Shown: positions 43,625 through 52,892 of the stretch, piece after piece | Numbering within the stretch: the first letter of the stretch is position 1 | Layout of the letters: every line of letters starts with the position of its first letter | NCBI GenBank assembly: GCA_046303515.1 | Contig: JBKCGI010000088.1 | Coordinates: 26,139-90,138, forward strand | Source of the DNA: M2408 sp046303515 | GTDB lineage: Bacteria; Bacteroidota; Bacteroidia; Flavobacteriales_D; Crocinitomicaceae | Length of the DNA: 64,000 nt | Direction: 5' to 3' | The notes under the pieces: generated by a model | What the model saw: the letters and a program-made list of their open reading frames with translations, nothing else | Told to the model about the DNA's origin: nothing | The model's database searches: none | Made by a program: the position numbers and the translations under genes

Positions 43625-44376
43625 AATATAAAGCATTAATAGTTGATGATGAAAAAATGGCAAGAGCACTTTTAGAAGGTATGATTGCAGAATTTTGCCC
43701 TGATATTGAACTTGTTGAATCGTGTATTGATTTACCAAGTGCCATAAAATCAATTCATAAAAACAAACCGGATTTAGTTTTTTTAGATATCGAAATGCCT
43801 GGCCATAGTGGACTTGAGTTACTCGATTTTTTCGATGAAAAAGACATCAATTTTTCGATCATTTTCACTACTGCCTATCATCAATATGCTATCAATGCAT
43901 TGAAATTGGCAGCAATTGATTACCTTTTAAAACCTTTGGAAAGTGAAGAGTTAGAAGCTAGCGTAGCTCGATTTATTAAAATTAAAAGTAAGATTGATGA
44001 ACAACAAAAAATTGCTTTAAAAACAAATTTGAGCACTTCGATCCATAAAAAAATTGCTATTCACACTGTAAGTTCTATTCGTTTTTTAGATGTTAATGAA
44101 ATCTCCTTTTTGAAGGCGGATGGAGCTTACACAGAGTTTTATTTGAATTCTGGAGAAAAAATAATTTCGAGTAAAGGTCTAAAACATTTTGAAGATGTTT
44201 GTTCCGAAATAGCCTATTTATTTAGGTGCCACAAATCATTTATTGTCAATATTAACGCAATCGATGAATATGTTAAATCAGATGGCGGTTATTTGAAAAT
44301 GAATAACAAATTAGAAGTACAATTTTCGAGTGAAAAAGCCGCTGAAATTCAAAAGAGATTGGGTTTGAACAATTAA
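43621..44376 (+). CDS. LytTR-family response regulator
   Basis: A 251-residue regulator: receiver domain with acidic pair D9-D10, phospho-acceptor D56 in FLDIEMPG and K about 105 (LLKPLE), followed by a LytTR DNA-binding domain (about 145-248, with FLKADGAYTEFYLNSGEK and FRCHKSFIVNINAIDEY). It overlaps the kinase gene by four bases, and the two form one two-component system. LytTR proteins bind direct repeats; the targets are not visible. A rho-independent terminator follows at once. Confidence 0.95.
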   Translation: MKYKALIVDDEKMARALLEGMIAEFCPDIELVESCIDLPSAIKSIHKNKPDLVFLDIEMPGHSGLELLDFFDEKDINFSIIFTTAYHQYAINALKLAAIDYLLKPLESEELEASVARFIKIKSKIDEQQKIALKTNLSTSIHKKIAIHTVSSIRFLDVNEISFLKADGAYTEFYLNSGEKIISSKGLKHFEDVCSEIAYLFRCHKSFIVNINAIDEYVKSDGGYLKMNNKLEVQFSSEKAAEIQKRLGLNN

Positions 44377-44412
44377 AAAACCCGATTCAATTTCTTAAAC
44401 CGGGTTTGTTGT
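44376..44412. terminator. Terminator of the LytS/LytTR pair
   Basis: The stem aaacccg (44378-44384) pairs with cgggttt (44401-44407), followed by gttgtat. The left A-run could serve the convergent hppD transcript. Confidence 0.7.
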
Positions 44413-44425
44413 ATATTTAGCTTAG

Positions 44426-44477
44426 TCGCGTGGCTTGAGCGACTTGTATTGAACTTGTCGAAGTAAGTCGAAACCCT
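44426..44477. repeat. Dispersed intergenic repeat tract
   Basis: Contains cttgagcgacttgtattg, aacttgtcgaagtaagtcg and aaaccc. Related tracts (ttgagc near gtcgaa) occur at 31786-31812 and 53624-53646. They belong to the intergenic sequence families common in flavobacteria, as I recall. No open frame. Confidence 0.4.
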
Positions 44478-44479
44478 CC

Positions 44480-45640
44480 TTAAAGTGTTCCACGTTTTTC
44501 TTGCTCTCTTTCGATACTTTCAAATAAAGCTTTGAAATTTCCAGCTCCAAAACCTCTTGCACCCATTCTCTGAATTATTTCAAAGAATAATGTTGGTCGG
44601 TCTTCAACAGGTTTCGTGAAAATTTGCAACAAATAACCTTCTTCATCCGCATCAATCATGATTCCTAAACTTTTTAAGGTTTCGATATCTTCTCTTAATT
44701 CGTGACTGTGATCTGCCAATCTTCCTGGCACAGCGCGGTAATACTCTTCAGGAGGAGTAGATAAAAACTCAATTCCTCTTGCACGTAATTCTTTAACGGT
44801 TGTGATGATGTCATCTGTCGCAACTGCAATATGTTGAACTCCTGGACCTTCGTAAAAATCCAAATATTCTTCAATTTGAGAACGTTTTTTTCCTTCAGCT
44901 GGTTCATTGATAGGGAATTTGATTCGTCCGTTGCCGTTTGACATTACTTTCGACATCAAGGCAGAATATTCTGTGTGAATTTGTTTGTCGTCGAAAGATA
45001 GGAAATTCACAAATCCCATCACATCTTCGTACCATTTCACCCAAGTATTCATCTCACCCCAACCAACATTTCCAACCATGTGGTCGATGAATTTCAAACC
45101 AGTCGCTGAAGGATTGTAATCACTTTCCCATTTCACGAATCCTGGCAAAAATTCTCCTTTGTAGTTTTTGCGTTCTACGAACATGTGAACTGTTTCACCA
45201 TAAGTGTAAATTCCCGCTCTTACAACCTCACCATGCTCATCCGTTTCAACAGTTGGTTCCATGTAAGATTTAGCACCACGTTTTGTGGTTTCTTCCCAAG
45301 ATTTACGAGCATCTTCCACCCATAACGCAACGACTTTAACACCGTCACCGTGTTTTTTTACATGCTCTCCAATTGGACTATCGCTCGTCAAAGCTGTTGT
45401 TAAAACCAAACGAATTTTATCTTGTTTTAAAACATAAGATACGCGATCTTTCATTCCTGTTTCTAAACCAGCATAAGCATGTGATTGAAATCCGAAAGCT
45501 GTTTTGTAGAAATGTGCTGCCTGTTTTGCATTTCCTACATAAAACTCTACATAATCTGTTCCTAATAATGGTAAAAAATCTTGTGCTCCTTCGAAGATTT
45601 TCTCTAAACCATATTCTACATTTTTTATTTCTTTACTCAT
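44480..45640 (-). CDS. hppD: 4-hydroxyphenylpyruvate dioxygenase
   Basis: Converts 4-hydroxyphenylpyruvate to homogentisate, the substrate of HmgA encoded upstream in the same unit; non-heme iron enzyme of tyrosine catabolism. 386 residues, usual length. The iron ligands are H187 (FIDHMVGN), H270 (VQHIAVATDD) and E354 (LFFEIIQRMG). The start overlaps the stop of the nucleotidyltransferase gene by four bases (ATGA), so it is translationally coupled to it. It is the last gene of the unit. Confidence 0.96.
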   Translation of the reverse strand: MSKEIKNVEYGLEKIFEGAQDFLPLLGTDYVEFYVGNAKQAAHFYKTAFGFQSHAYAGLETGMKDRVSYVLKQDKIRLVLTTALTSDSPIGEHVKKHGDGVKVVALWVEDARKSWEETTKRGAKSYMEPTVETDEHGEVVRAGIYTYGETVHMFVERKNYKGEFLPGFVKWESDYNPSATGLKFIDHMVGNVGWGEMNTWVKWYEDVMGFVNFLSFDDKQIHTEYSALMSKVMSNGNGRIKFPINEPAEGKKRSQIEEYLDFYEGPGVQHIAVATDDIITTVKELRARGIEFLSTPPEEYYRAVPGRLADHSHELREDIETLKSLGIMIDADEEGYLLQIFTKPVEDRPTLFFEIIQRMGARGFGAGNFKALFESIEREQEKRGTL

Positions 45641-46110
45641 TTTTTTATTTTTTTTAATTCTTGAATATCAAGTAAATCCTTGGGTCTACTTGCTTTTATT
45701 TTACTTTCAACTAGATCATCAAAGGACAAAACCCTCCATTTTAGTAAGGTGATTCCAGCAACTTCTGCTAATTCCGAATCGTTATAGGCCTCATCAAATG
45801 TTTTCTTAATTTTAAAGTTTGTAATCAACTCTAAATCCAAACTTGCAGGTGAAAACTTAAGTGAAATATTTTGTTCTTTTTTGTAAACCGAAGGAGGGAA
45901 ATCTGAAATCTCAAACCCCATGTGATTTAAAACCTTCACCAACTTTTCTAAATTTTCATCAGAAATTTCTAACCAAAAATCTACATCTGCAGAGTGTCGT
46001 TGGTAACCGTGAAAATTTACTGCACCACCGCCAACCATGAGCATTCTTACATTTTGTTCAAAACATAACTTCAGAAATTCATCGATATTTTCACCCCATT
46101 CTTTTTCCAT
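45637..46110 (-). CDS. Nucleotidyltransferase-like protein
   Basis: A 157-residue protein of the minimal nucleotidyltransferase superfamily (DUF6036/AbiEii-like). The active-site pattern is VGGGAVNFHGYQRHSADVDFWL (about residues 22-43): glycine-rich loop, then the ADVDF aspartate pair. No HEPN protein accompanies it; the partner is the 67-residue protein encoded just upstream, with which it overlaps by 20 bases. By analogy it may be half of a toxin-antitoxin pair, but the family role is unproven. It is embedded between hmgA and hppD. Confidence 0.78.
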   Translation of the reverse strand: MEKEWGENIDEFLKLCFEQNVRMLMVGGGAVNFHGYQRHSADVDFWLEISDENLEKLVKVLNHMGFEISDFPPSVYKKEQNISLKFSPASLDLELITNFKIKKTFDEAYNDSELAEVAGITLLKWRVLSFDDLVESKIKASRPKDLLDIQELKKIKK

Positions 46111-46294
46111 CCGATTTCTTTTCTAGTGTCAAAACAAAGTTACTTTGATTTTTCTTCTCTGCCTTTGTAGGAAATTTCAATAAATAATTTGATAACTCAA
46201 AAAAAGCAAGAACGCGTTCGGTTTTTGATAATTTCAAAAAGTCAATTGTACGCCTATTATTGCTTTCTTCTTTAGTTTCAAATGAAATTTTCAT
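46091..46294 (-). CDS. Small basic protein paired with the nucleotidyltransferase
   Basis: A 67-residue protein, helix-rich and basic (KLSKTERVLAFFELSNYLLK, KAEKKNQSNFVLTLEKKS). The frame opens at 46342 inside hmgA, but the ATG at 46294, 10 bases after the hmgA stop, is the likely start. Its 3' end overlaps the nucleotidyltransferase start by 20 bases. Similar small-protein plus nucleotidyltransferase couples occur elsewhere in Bacteroidota, as I recall. I do not recognise a domain; it could be an antitoxin or a substrate adaptor. Confidence 0.65.
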   Translation of the reverse strand: MKISFETKEESNNRRTIDFLKLSKTERVLAFFELSNYLLKFPTKAEKKNQSNFVLTLEKKSDGKRMG

Positions 46295-46304
46295 ACGATT
46301 TGAA

Positions 46305-47462
46305 TTACTCAACCCACGATTTATAATACTTCCCGTCGTCAATTTTCATCGCTTCTTCAGTCACCATTAACGGTCTAAAAGTATCAACCATTACCGCTAA
46401 TTCCTGAGTAACTGTCTGACCAATACTTCTTTCATATGCTCCAGGTGCTGGTCCATGCGGAATTCCTTTTGGATGCAATGTAATGTGTCCTTGTTCGATG
46501 TTGTTGCGACTCATGAAATCTCCATCTACATAATATAATACCTCGTCAGAGTCCACATTACTGTGGTTATATGGAGCAGGTATTGACTGAGGATGATAAT
46601 CGTATAAGCGAGGAACAAAGGAACAAACAACAAAAGTTGAGGTTTCGAATGTTTGATGCACTGGTGGTGGCTGATGCACACGACCTGTAATTGGCTCAAA
46701 ATTATGAATACTGAAGGCATAAGGGAAATTATATCCGTCCCAACCAACAACATCAAAAGGATGACTTGCATAAACTACTTCGTGAATCATTCCTTCTTTT
46801 TTGATTTTGATTAAGAAGTCACCTTTTTCGTCGTAAGTTTCTAATTCAGTTGGCAATTTAAAATCACGCTCACAAAAAGGAGAGTGCTCTAGCAATTGTC
46901 CTGACGAACTTTTATATCTCTTTGGAGTGAAAAATGGAGCAAATGATTCCACATAAAACAATCTGTTTTCTGAAGTTTCAAAATCCATTTGATAAATCAT
47001 TCCTCGAGGAATAATCAAATAATCACCGTATTCGAACGGAATGTTTCCTAAAAATGTTCTTAAAGTACCTTTTCCTTTGTGAACAAAAATCATTTCGTCT
47101 GCATCCGCATTTTTATAAAAATAAGATCGTAAAGATTCTTTAGGCGCCGCTAATCCAATGATACAATCTTTGTTCATTAGCATCGCTTTTCTGCTCTCTA
47201 AAAAATCATTTTGAGGATTAACCTGAAATCCTTGTAACAAAAGTGATTTGATGTTTTTGTCGATGGCAATTTTTGGGGTAACATCATAAGATTTCAAAAT
47301 TTCCTTTACTTGTGTAGGACGATGAACGTGATACATCAAAGAAGAATGATTATTAAAACCCTCTGTTCCAAATAATTGCTCATAATAAAGTCCGCCATCT
47401 TCTTTCCTGAAAATGGTATGTCTTTTTTGAGGGAATTTCCCTAGTTTATGATAAATTGGCAT
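46305..47462 (-). CDS. hmgA: Homogentisate 1,2-dioxygenase
   Basis: Opens the ring of homogentisate to maleylacetoacetate in tyrosine degradation. 385 residues, the shorter bacterial form common in Bacteroidota; cupin-type fold. Recognisable stretches include YHVHRPTQVKEI, DEMIFVHKGKGTLRTFLG, PFDVVGWDGYNFPYAFSIHNFEPI and HPKGIPHGPAPGAYE, which carry the histidine ligands. It is the first gene of a tight minus-strand unit ending in hppD. The remaining pathway enzymes (maleylacetoacetate isomerase, fumarylacetoacetase) are not in the window. Confidence 0.94.
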   Translation of the reverse strand: MPIYHKLGKFPQKRHTIFRKEDGGLYYEQLFGTEGFNNHSSLMYHVHRPTQVKEILKSYDVTPKIAIDKNIKSLLLQGFQVNPQNDFLESRKAMLMNKDCIIGLAAPKESLRSYFYKNADADEMIFVHKGKGTLRTFLGNIPFEYGDYLIIPRGMIYQMDFETSENRLFYVESFAPFFTPKRYKSSSGQLLEHSPFCERDFKLPTELETYDEKGDFLIKIKKEGMIHEVVYASHPFDVVGWDGYNFPYAFSIHNFEPITGRVHQPPPVHQTFETSTFVVCSFVPRLYDYHPQSIPAPYNHSNVDSDEVLYYVDGDFMSRNNIEQGHITLHPKGIPHGPAPGAYERSIGQTVTQELAVMVDTFRPLMVTEEAMKIDDGKYYKSWVE

Positions 47463-47682
47463 GTTTTTTAGCTTAAAATATGATACATTATTGAATTCTC
47501 AATAAAACAGAATCATTCTGGATTACGTTTGATTAAAAATTTAATGTGAGCTTTAAGACCAAGCCACTGCTTATTCATGTTCATAAACACAAAAATATAC
47601 TTTTTATCAGAAATTCGTAAAAAAAATACGTTAAAATTTTTACAATTGAAAAAATGTCCTACGCTTATTTAAATGTTAATAT

Positions 47683-47690
47683 TACATTTG
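47683..47690 (+). promoter_or_regulatory. -10 box of the threonine dehydrogenase gene
   Basis: TAcaTTTG fits TAnnTTTG and is 24 bases ahead of the ATG at 47715. No convincing -33 element is visible at the right distance. Confidence 0.4.
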
Positions 47691-47714
47691 CCCAAATTTT
47701 TATTGTAAAATAAA

Positions 47715-48665
47715 ATGGAAAAAATATTAGTAATTGGAGCTTGTGGTCAAATCGGGACAGAATTAGTTATTGGTTTGAGAAAAGTTTTTGGAACCGAAAA
47801 TGTTATTGCTTCAGATGTAAAAGAACAAGAAAATAATCTTTTTTTGGACGGACCTTACAAGAAATTGGATGTGCTAAATAGAGAAGAAGTAAGAAAGTAC
47901 ATCATTGAAGATAAAATTTCTCAAGTATATCTTTTAGCTGCCTTATTATCTGCAACTGCCGAGAAAAATCCTGATTTTGCATGGAAATTAAACATGGAAG
48001 GACTTTTTACCATTTTAGATTTAGGAAAAGAAGGCCATTTGAAGAAAATATATTGGCCAAGTTCTATTGCGGTTTTTGGCCCAACGACACCTAAAGATCA
48101 AACCCCACAATATACTGTAATGGAACCTTCTACAGTTTATGGAATTTCAAAACTAGCAGGTGAAAGATGGTGCGAATACTATAATAAACAATTTGATGTA
48201 GATGTTAGAAGTATTCGTTATCCTGGACTAATTTCATATACAAGTTTGCCAGGGGGAGGAACAACAGATTACGCTGTAGATATTTTTTATCATGCTAAAA
48301 AAACAGCAAATTACACCTCTTTTTTAGAGCAAAATTCCGCATTGCCAATGATGTTTATGGAAGATGCCATCCGGGCAACCATTGAACTCATGCAAGCTCC
48401 TGCAGAAAACGTGAAGATTAGATCAAGTTATAATTTAGCTGGCATAAGTTTTACCCCTGAACAATTAGCAGCGGAAATTAAAAAACACATTCCAGAATTT
48501 AAAATCGATTACAAACCTGATTTTAGACAAAAAATTGCTGATAGTTGGCCAAATTCGATAGACGATACTGCCGCAAAAAATGATTGGGGATGGCAAGAAG
48601 ATTTTAACCTTCAAAAGATGGTTGAAATTATGCTTAGACATGTAGATATTTCCAAAATAAATTAA
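47715..48665 (+). CDS. L-threonine 3-dehydrogenase, SDR type
   Basis: NAD-dependent short-chain dehydrogenase that oxidises threonine to 2-amino-3-oxobutyrate, which splits to glycine and acetyl-CoA. 316 residues, the extended SDR form known from psychrophilic Flavobacterium rather than the zinc alcohol-dehydrogenase form of E. coli. Rossmann motif G8ACGQIG14; catalytic Y142-x3-K146 in STVYGISK; the block YPGLISYTSLPGGGTTDYAV is characteristic. Other NAD-dependent epimerases are the alternative, but that block supports threonine dehydrogenase strongly. Confidence 0.9.
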   Translation: MEKILVIGACGQIGTELVIGLRKVFGTENVIASDVKEQENNLFLDGPYKKLDVLNREEVRKYIIEDKISQVYLLAALLSATAEKNPDFAWKLNMEGLFTILDLGKEGHLKKIYWPSSIAVFGPTTPKDQTPQYTVMEPSTVYGISKLAGERWCEYYNKQFDVDVRSIRYPGLISYTSLPGGGTTDYAVDIFYHAKKTANYTSFLEQNSALPMMFMEDAIRATIELMQAPAENVKIRSSYNLAGISFTPEQLAAEIKKHIPEFKIDYKPDFRQKIADSWPNSIDDTAAKNDWGWQEDFNLQKMVEIMLRHVDISKIN

Positions 48666-48787
48666 ATAATTTCTTTCGTTAATCGAAAAAATGAATATAT
48701 TTGACGAAAAAAATTGGCATTACTATTGCAGTTTAAAAAAAAAGTATTATATTTCAAGTGTGATTGCAATATTTTAAAGCGAAAAAA

Positions 48788-49669
48788 ATGATTAAAAGTT
48801 TATTTTTATTAGTTTTTATTTTTTCCTTATCCAACCTTTCCTTTTCGAAAGATTTGGGCGGTCCGTTTATGTCTCAAGATGATAAAATCAATCAGAAAGA
48901 TGTAAATGGTAAGAAGACAGGGAGATGGATATACTACGGAAAAGATCGTCCTGAAGAAGGTTACCCAATGGAAGGTAAAATTGAAGAGGGACCATACAAA
49001 GAAGATCGAAAAGAAGGCATTTGGATAAAATACCATAATGATGGAGTTACTCCAAAATTGAAAGGTATGTACGTCAATAACAGACCAAAAGGCGGTTACA
49101 CTAAATTTCATGCAAATGGAAAAATCAAAGAGATGGGTAGTTTTGAAAAAAATCAATACCAAGATTCTTTGAAAAGATTCCACGAGAATGGGCAATTAGA
49201 ATACGAAGCAAATTACAACGAAAATGGAAAGGAACAAGGAAAAGTTCGTTATTTCTATCCAAATGGTCAAGTTGAATTTGAATACAGTTCTCAAAATGGA
49301 GTTGCTTCAGGTAAAGCGACACGTTATTATGAGAATGGTGATATTAAAGAAGTAATTACTTTTGGTGCTGATGGGGGTATTGTTTCTTCCGATGTGAGAG
49401 AACCAGTTAATCCAATGATAAAAGTTAAAGATCCAGGCGCAAGCACGAAAAAACCACCAGCTTTGGATAAACCAAAAGTTAAAGGAGGAAAATTCTTACC
49501 AAATGGATACAATAAAGTGTACAATGCCCAAGATGAAATTTGGCAAGATGGAGACTTTAAAGATGGTCGCTTATACAACGGTAAAGTTTATATTTACGAT
49601 AAAGATGGAATCTTATTAAAAGTTGAAGTATACAAGAATGGTGTTTACCATTCGGATGGACAACTTTAA
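48788..49669 (+). CDS. Secreted MORN/YwqK-repeat protein
   Basis: A 293-residue exported protein with a signal peptide (MIKSLFLLVFIFSLSNLSFS) and MORN-like antitoxin-type repeats of the YwqK family: GPYKEDRKEGIWIKYHNDG, NNRPKGGYTKFHANGKI, KRFHENGQLEYEANY, VRYFYPNGQVEFEY, TRYYENGDIKEV. The frame opens at 48764, but the ATG at 48788 gives the clean signal peptide. Despite the database name (toxin-antitoxin YwqK), Bacteroidota have many such genes with no toxin; they may be surface or periplasmic scaffolds. A strong terminator follows. Confidence 0.85.
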   Translation: MIKSLFLLVFIFSLSNLSFSKDLGGPFMSQDDKINQKDVNGKKTGRWIYYGKDRPEEGYPMEGKIEEGPYKEDRKEGIWIKYHNDGVTPKLKGMYVNNRPKGGYTKFHANGKIKEMGSFEKNQYQDSLKRFHENGQLEYEANYNENGKEQGKVRYFYPNGQVEFEYSSQNGVASGKATRYYENGDIKEVITFGADGGIVSSDVREPVNPMIKVKDPGASTKKPPALDKPKVKGGKFLPNGYNKVYNAQDEIWQDGDFKDGRLYNGKVYIYDKDGILLKVEVYKNGVYHSDGQL

Positions 49670-49696
49670 TTTGAACTTCAAACAAAATATTTTTAG

Positions 49697-49729
49697 AAAA
49701 GTCGGCTTTTTTGGTCGACTTTTTTTATT
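49697..49729 (+). terminator. Intrinsic terminator after the YwqK-like gene
   Basis: The stem aaaagtcg (49697-49704) pairs with cgactttt (49716-49723), with ttttattttt continuing behind it. It lies 28 bases after the stop. Confidence 0.8.
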
Positions 49730-49754
49730 TTTACACTTTAAATAAAAAGAGATT

Positions 49755-51155
49755 ATGTTACTTCATTCACTAAAAAAAGCAGATTATAAATCAAACCTTG
49801 CTTTTATATTAAATAAGAAATCGAAAATTGATGCTAAAGTACCTGAATTGATTCAGTCTTTCATTAAATCCTTTCAAAAATCAAAAAAAGAATTTGATTA
49901 TTTGAAGTTAGAAAATCAACTAATCGTTTTTATTAAAGAAAACGAAATCCAAGAAAAAAATAGAATTGCAGGACACACTTTAAGAACCAAATTAGATAAA
50001 GATGCTTCTGAAATTACCTTTATAGGAGAAGGAGAATCTTGTTTAAATGCTGCAGAAGGATTTCTATTATCTAATTACCAGTTTTTAAAATATTTTAAAG
50101 CTGCAAAAGAAAAAAAATATGCGCTTGAAAAAGTAAACTTAGTTGGTGAATATGACAAAAAAGAAATTGACAAATTAAATCAAATCATAGGAGCAGTTTA
50201 CTGGACAAGAGATATGGTCAATGAACCAGTATCTTTTTTGACCGCTACGCAATTGTCAACAGAAATTACCAATTTGTTTGAAAACCTTCCTGTTACGGTA
50301 GAAGTTTTAGAGAAAGCTAAAATTGAAGCCTTAAAAATGGGAGGATTGTTGGCTGTTAATAAAGGATCTTTGGAGCCACCAACTTTCACAATTATTGAAT
50401 ACAAACCAAAAAAAGCGGTAAACAAAAAACCAATTGTTTTGGTAGGTAAAGGAGTTGTATACGATACTGGAGGTTTGAGTTTGAAGCCTACACCAAGTTC
50501 AATGGATTTGATGAAATCTGATATGGCTGGTGCAGCTTGTATGGCTGGAACAATTTTCGCCGCGGCAAAAAATGAATTGAATGTGCATTTAATTGGTTTG
50601 ATTCCTGCAACTGACAATCGTCCAGGTGGAGATGCTTATGCTCCTGGAGATGTAATTACAATGTTTGACGGAACAACAGTTGAGGTTTTAAATACAGATG
50701 CAGAAGGAAGAATGATTTTGGCTGATGCTCTTGCTTATTCTAAAAAATACGATCCAGAATTGGTTATCGATGCGGCAACTTTAACTGGTGCAGCGGTAGT
50801 TGCTATCGGAACAAAAGCATCATGCATGATGGGTAACGCTGATCAAAAAATTATTGACAAGTTAGTACAATCAGGAAATAAAGTGCACGAAAGAGTAGTG
50901 CAATTACCTTTTTGGGACGAATATTATGAAGAGATGAAATCTTCGATTGCCGATTTGAAAAATATTGGTGGACGATCTGCAGGAATGATTACAGCAGGAA
51001 AATTCTTAGAGCATTTTGTGAAAGCTCCTTATATTCATATTGACATTGCCGGACCATCCTTTTTGGAAGCACCAGAAAATTACAAAGGAAAAGGAGGAAC
51101 AGGTGTAGGAGTGAGGTTATTAGTTGATTTCTTAGAACAAAAAAGCAAAAAATAG
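49755..51155 (+). CDS. pepA: Leucyl aminopeptidase (M17 family)
   Basis: Cytoplasmic two-zinc aminopeptidase that removes N-terminal leucine and similar residues. 466 residues with an N-terminal macro-like domain (1-170) and a C-terminal catalytic domain. The metal and catalytic motifs are GKGVVYDTGGLSLKPT (about 232-247) and the signature NTDAEGRMILAD (about 313-324), both intact. The start is preceded by an A-rich run (aaataaaaagagatt). It begins a unit with pdxA, which follows after three bases. Confidence 0.93.
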   Translation: MLLHSLKKADYKSNLAFILNKKSKIDAKVPELIQSFIKSFQKSKKEFDYLKLENQLIVFIKENEIQEKNRIAGHTLRTKLDKDASEITFIGEGESCLNAAEGFLLSNYQFLKYFKAAKEKKYALEKVNLVGEYDKKEIDKLNQIIGAVYWTRDMVNEPVSFLTATQLSTEITNLFENLPVTVEVLEKAKIEALKMGGLLAVNKGSLEPPTFTIIEYKPKKAVNKKPIVLVGKGVVYDTGGLSLKPTPSSMDLMKSDMAGAACMAGTIFAAAKNELNVHLIGLIPATDNRPGGDAYAPGDVITMFDGTTVEVLNTDAEGRMILADALAYSKKYDPELVIDAATLTGAAVVAIGTKASCMMGNADQKIIDKLVQSGNKVHERVVQLPFWDEYYEEMKSSIADLKNIGGRSAGMITAGKFLEHFVKAPYIHIDIAGPSFLEAPENYKGKGGTGVGVRLLVDFLEQKSKK

Positions 51156-51158
51156 ACA

Positions 51159-52229
51159 ATGATACGAGTAGGAATAACAATAGGAGACATCAACGGAATT
51201 GGACCAGAAGTAATCATTAAGGCTTTACGAGATAATCGTATTTTACAGGATTGTATTCCTATAATTTATGGTTCTACAAAAACAATGTCTTACCACAAGA
51301 AAGCAATTAACGACGAAGAATTTGCCTACCAATCGTGCAAATCCGCGAGTGAAGCTGTAGCAAAAAAGATAAATATTGTGAACGTTTGGCATGATGAAAT
51401 CAAATTTGATATTGGTCAGTCAACTGAAACTGGTGGAAAATATGCTTTTCTTTCTTTGGAAAAAGCAACAGAAGATTTAGCAGCAAACAAAATAGATGTT
51501 TTGGTAACTGCTCCTATTTCAAAAGATGGAATTATCAAGGCTGGTTTTCAGTTTCCTGGTCACACAGAATATTTGGCTCATCTTTCCAATCAAGAAGATG
51601 CTTTGATGTTGATGGTAAATGGAAATTTACGTGTTGCCTTGGTTACGACTCACTTGGCTTTAAAAGATGTTTCAGCACAACTGACAAAAGAGAAAATTGT
51701 TGCTAAAATCAAAGTTCTTGAAAACAGTTTGAAAAAAGATTTTGGAATCATCCGACCTAAAATTGCCGTATTTGGTTTAAATCCTCACGCTGGCGAAAAC
51801 GGAAAAATGGGTGATGAAGAACAAAATGTCATCATTCCAGCAATTCAACAAGCGAAAGGTGAAAACATTTTAGCTTTTGGACCTTATCCTGCTGATAGCT
51901 TTTTCGGTTCTTCAAGTTTAGGTGATTTTGACGGAATTTTAGCCATGTACCACGATCAAGGTTTAACTGCATTCAAAGCTTTAGCTTTTGACGAAGGAGT
52001 GAATTACACAGCTGGTTTGCCAATTGTGAGAACTTCTCCAGATCATGGAACAGCTTTCGACATTGCGGGACAAGACAAAGCTTCAGAGCAATCGATGCGT
52101 AGTGCGATTTATTTGGCGATGGATATATACAAAACTCGACAATTCATTAAGGAAATTGGTGCAAATCCATTAAAAATAAATGAAGCAGAAGCTCGAAAAT
52201 CGAAAGTCAGAGAAGGTCAAATAGAATAA
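51159..52229 (+). CDS. pdxA: 4-hydroxythreonine-4-phosphate dehydrogenase
   Basis: Oxidises 4-phosphohydroxy-threonine in the DXP-dependent route to pyridoxal 5'-phosphate. 356 residues; typical PdxA size. Metal-ligand histidines occur in FPGHTEYLAHL, NPHAGENGKMGDEE and MYHDQGLTAFKAL. It starts three bases after pepA and is followed nine bases later by yceH, so the three genes are probably one transcript. PdxJ is not in the window, but PLP enzymes (IlvA and the aminotransferase) are. Confidence 0.95.
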   Translation: MIRVGITIGDINGIGPEVIIKALRDNRILQDCIPIIYGSTKTMSYHKKAINDEEFAYQSCKSASEAVAKKINIVNVWHDEIKFDIGQSTETGGKYAFLSLEKATEDLAANKIDVLVTAPISKDGIIKAGFQFPGHTEYLAHLSNQEDALMLMVNGNLRVALVTTHLALKDVSAQLTKEKIVAKIKVLENSLKKDFGIIRPKIAVFGLNPHAGENGKMGDEEQNVIIPAIQQAKGENILAFGPYPADSFFGSSSLGDFDGILAMYHDQGLTAFKALAFDEGVNYTAGLPIVRTSPDHGTAFDIAGQDKASEQSMRSAIYLAMDIYKTRQFIKEIGANPLKINEAEARKSKVREGQIE

Positions 52230-52238
52230 TTTTTAAAC

Positions 52239-52892
52239 ATGGAAGACGAAACTTTAGTGCAATTATCAGCAGAGGAACAGCGTGTTTTAGGTGCTTTGAT
52301 CGAAAAAAGTAAAACTACTCCTGATTATTATCCTTTGACCTTAAATTCATTACAAACTGCTTGTAACCAAAAATCTTCTCGAAACCCAGTGGTGGAATAC
52401 GACGAAGAAACGGTTGTATTGACCTTAGATTCCTTAAAGAAAAAAGGGCTAATTGCCAATGTAATTGGTGCTTCAGGTAGTCGAGCTTTGAAATACAGAC
52501 ACACCATCGCTGTAAAATTTCCCCTCGACCCAGCGGAAACCTCTGTTTTGTGTTTATTGTTTTTACGTGGTCCATTAACTGCTGGTGAAATTAACTCCAA
52601 TTCTGGTCGTTTACACGAATTCGACTCTTTGCAAGAAGTTCAAGAAACTTTAGAGCAATTGGCCTCGTATGAAACACCTTTTGTACATTTATTGCCTAAA
52701 CGTCCAGGTCAAAAAGAAGCACGTTATTACCACTGTTTTGGTGAAGCACCTGAAATGAATGAAAGCGATTTTGCTCACGAACCAGCTCGAAAAAATGTTT
52801 CTGAATTAGAAGAAAGACTTACGAAAGTTGAGACTGAATTAGCAGAATTGAAAGAAAATTTCGAAAAGTTGATGAAAGAATTGATGGGGTAG
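52239..52892 (+). CDS. YceH-family protein (DUF480)
   Basis: A 217-residue protein of the YceH/DUF480 family. It has two winged-helix-like domains: LSAEEQRVLGALIEKSKTTPDYYP (about 6-30), and PAETSVLCLLFLRGPLTAGEIN (about 97-118) with LLPKRPGQKEARYYH. It ends in a coiled coil (about 182-215, LEERLTKVETELAELKENFEKL). The fold suggests DNA binding, but no role is established. The next start codon (52893) touches its stop. Confidence 0.88.
   Translation: MEDETLVQLSAEEQRVLGALIEKSKTTPDYYPLTLNSLQTACNQKSSRNPVVEYDEETVVLTLDSLKKKGLIANVIGASGSRALKYRHTIAVKFPLDPAETSVLCLLFLRGPLTAGEINSNSGRLHEFDSLQEVQETLEQLASYETPFVHLLPKRPGQKEARYYHCFGEAPEMNESDFAHEPARKNVSELEERLTKVETELAELKENFEKLMKELMG

Noticed and set aside
48788..49669. 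Toxin-antitoxin antitoxin role for the YwqK-like gene
   Set aside because: It has a signal peptide and no toxin gene next to it; the name is a database carry-over.
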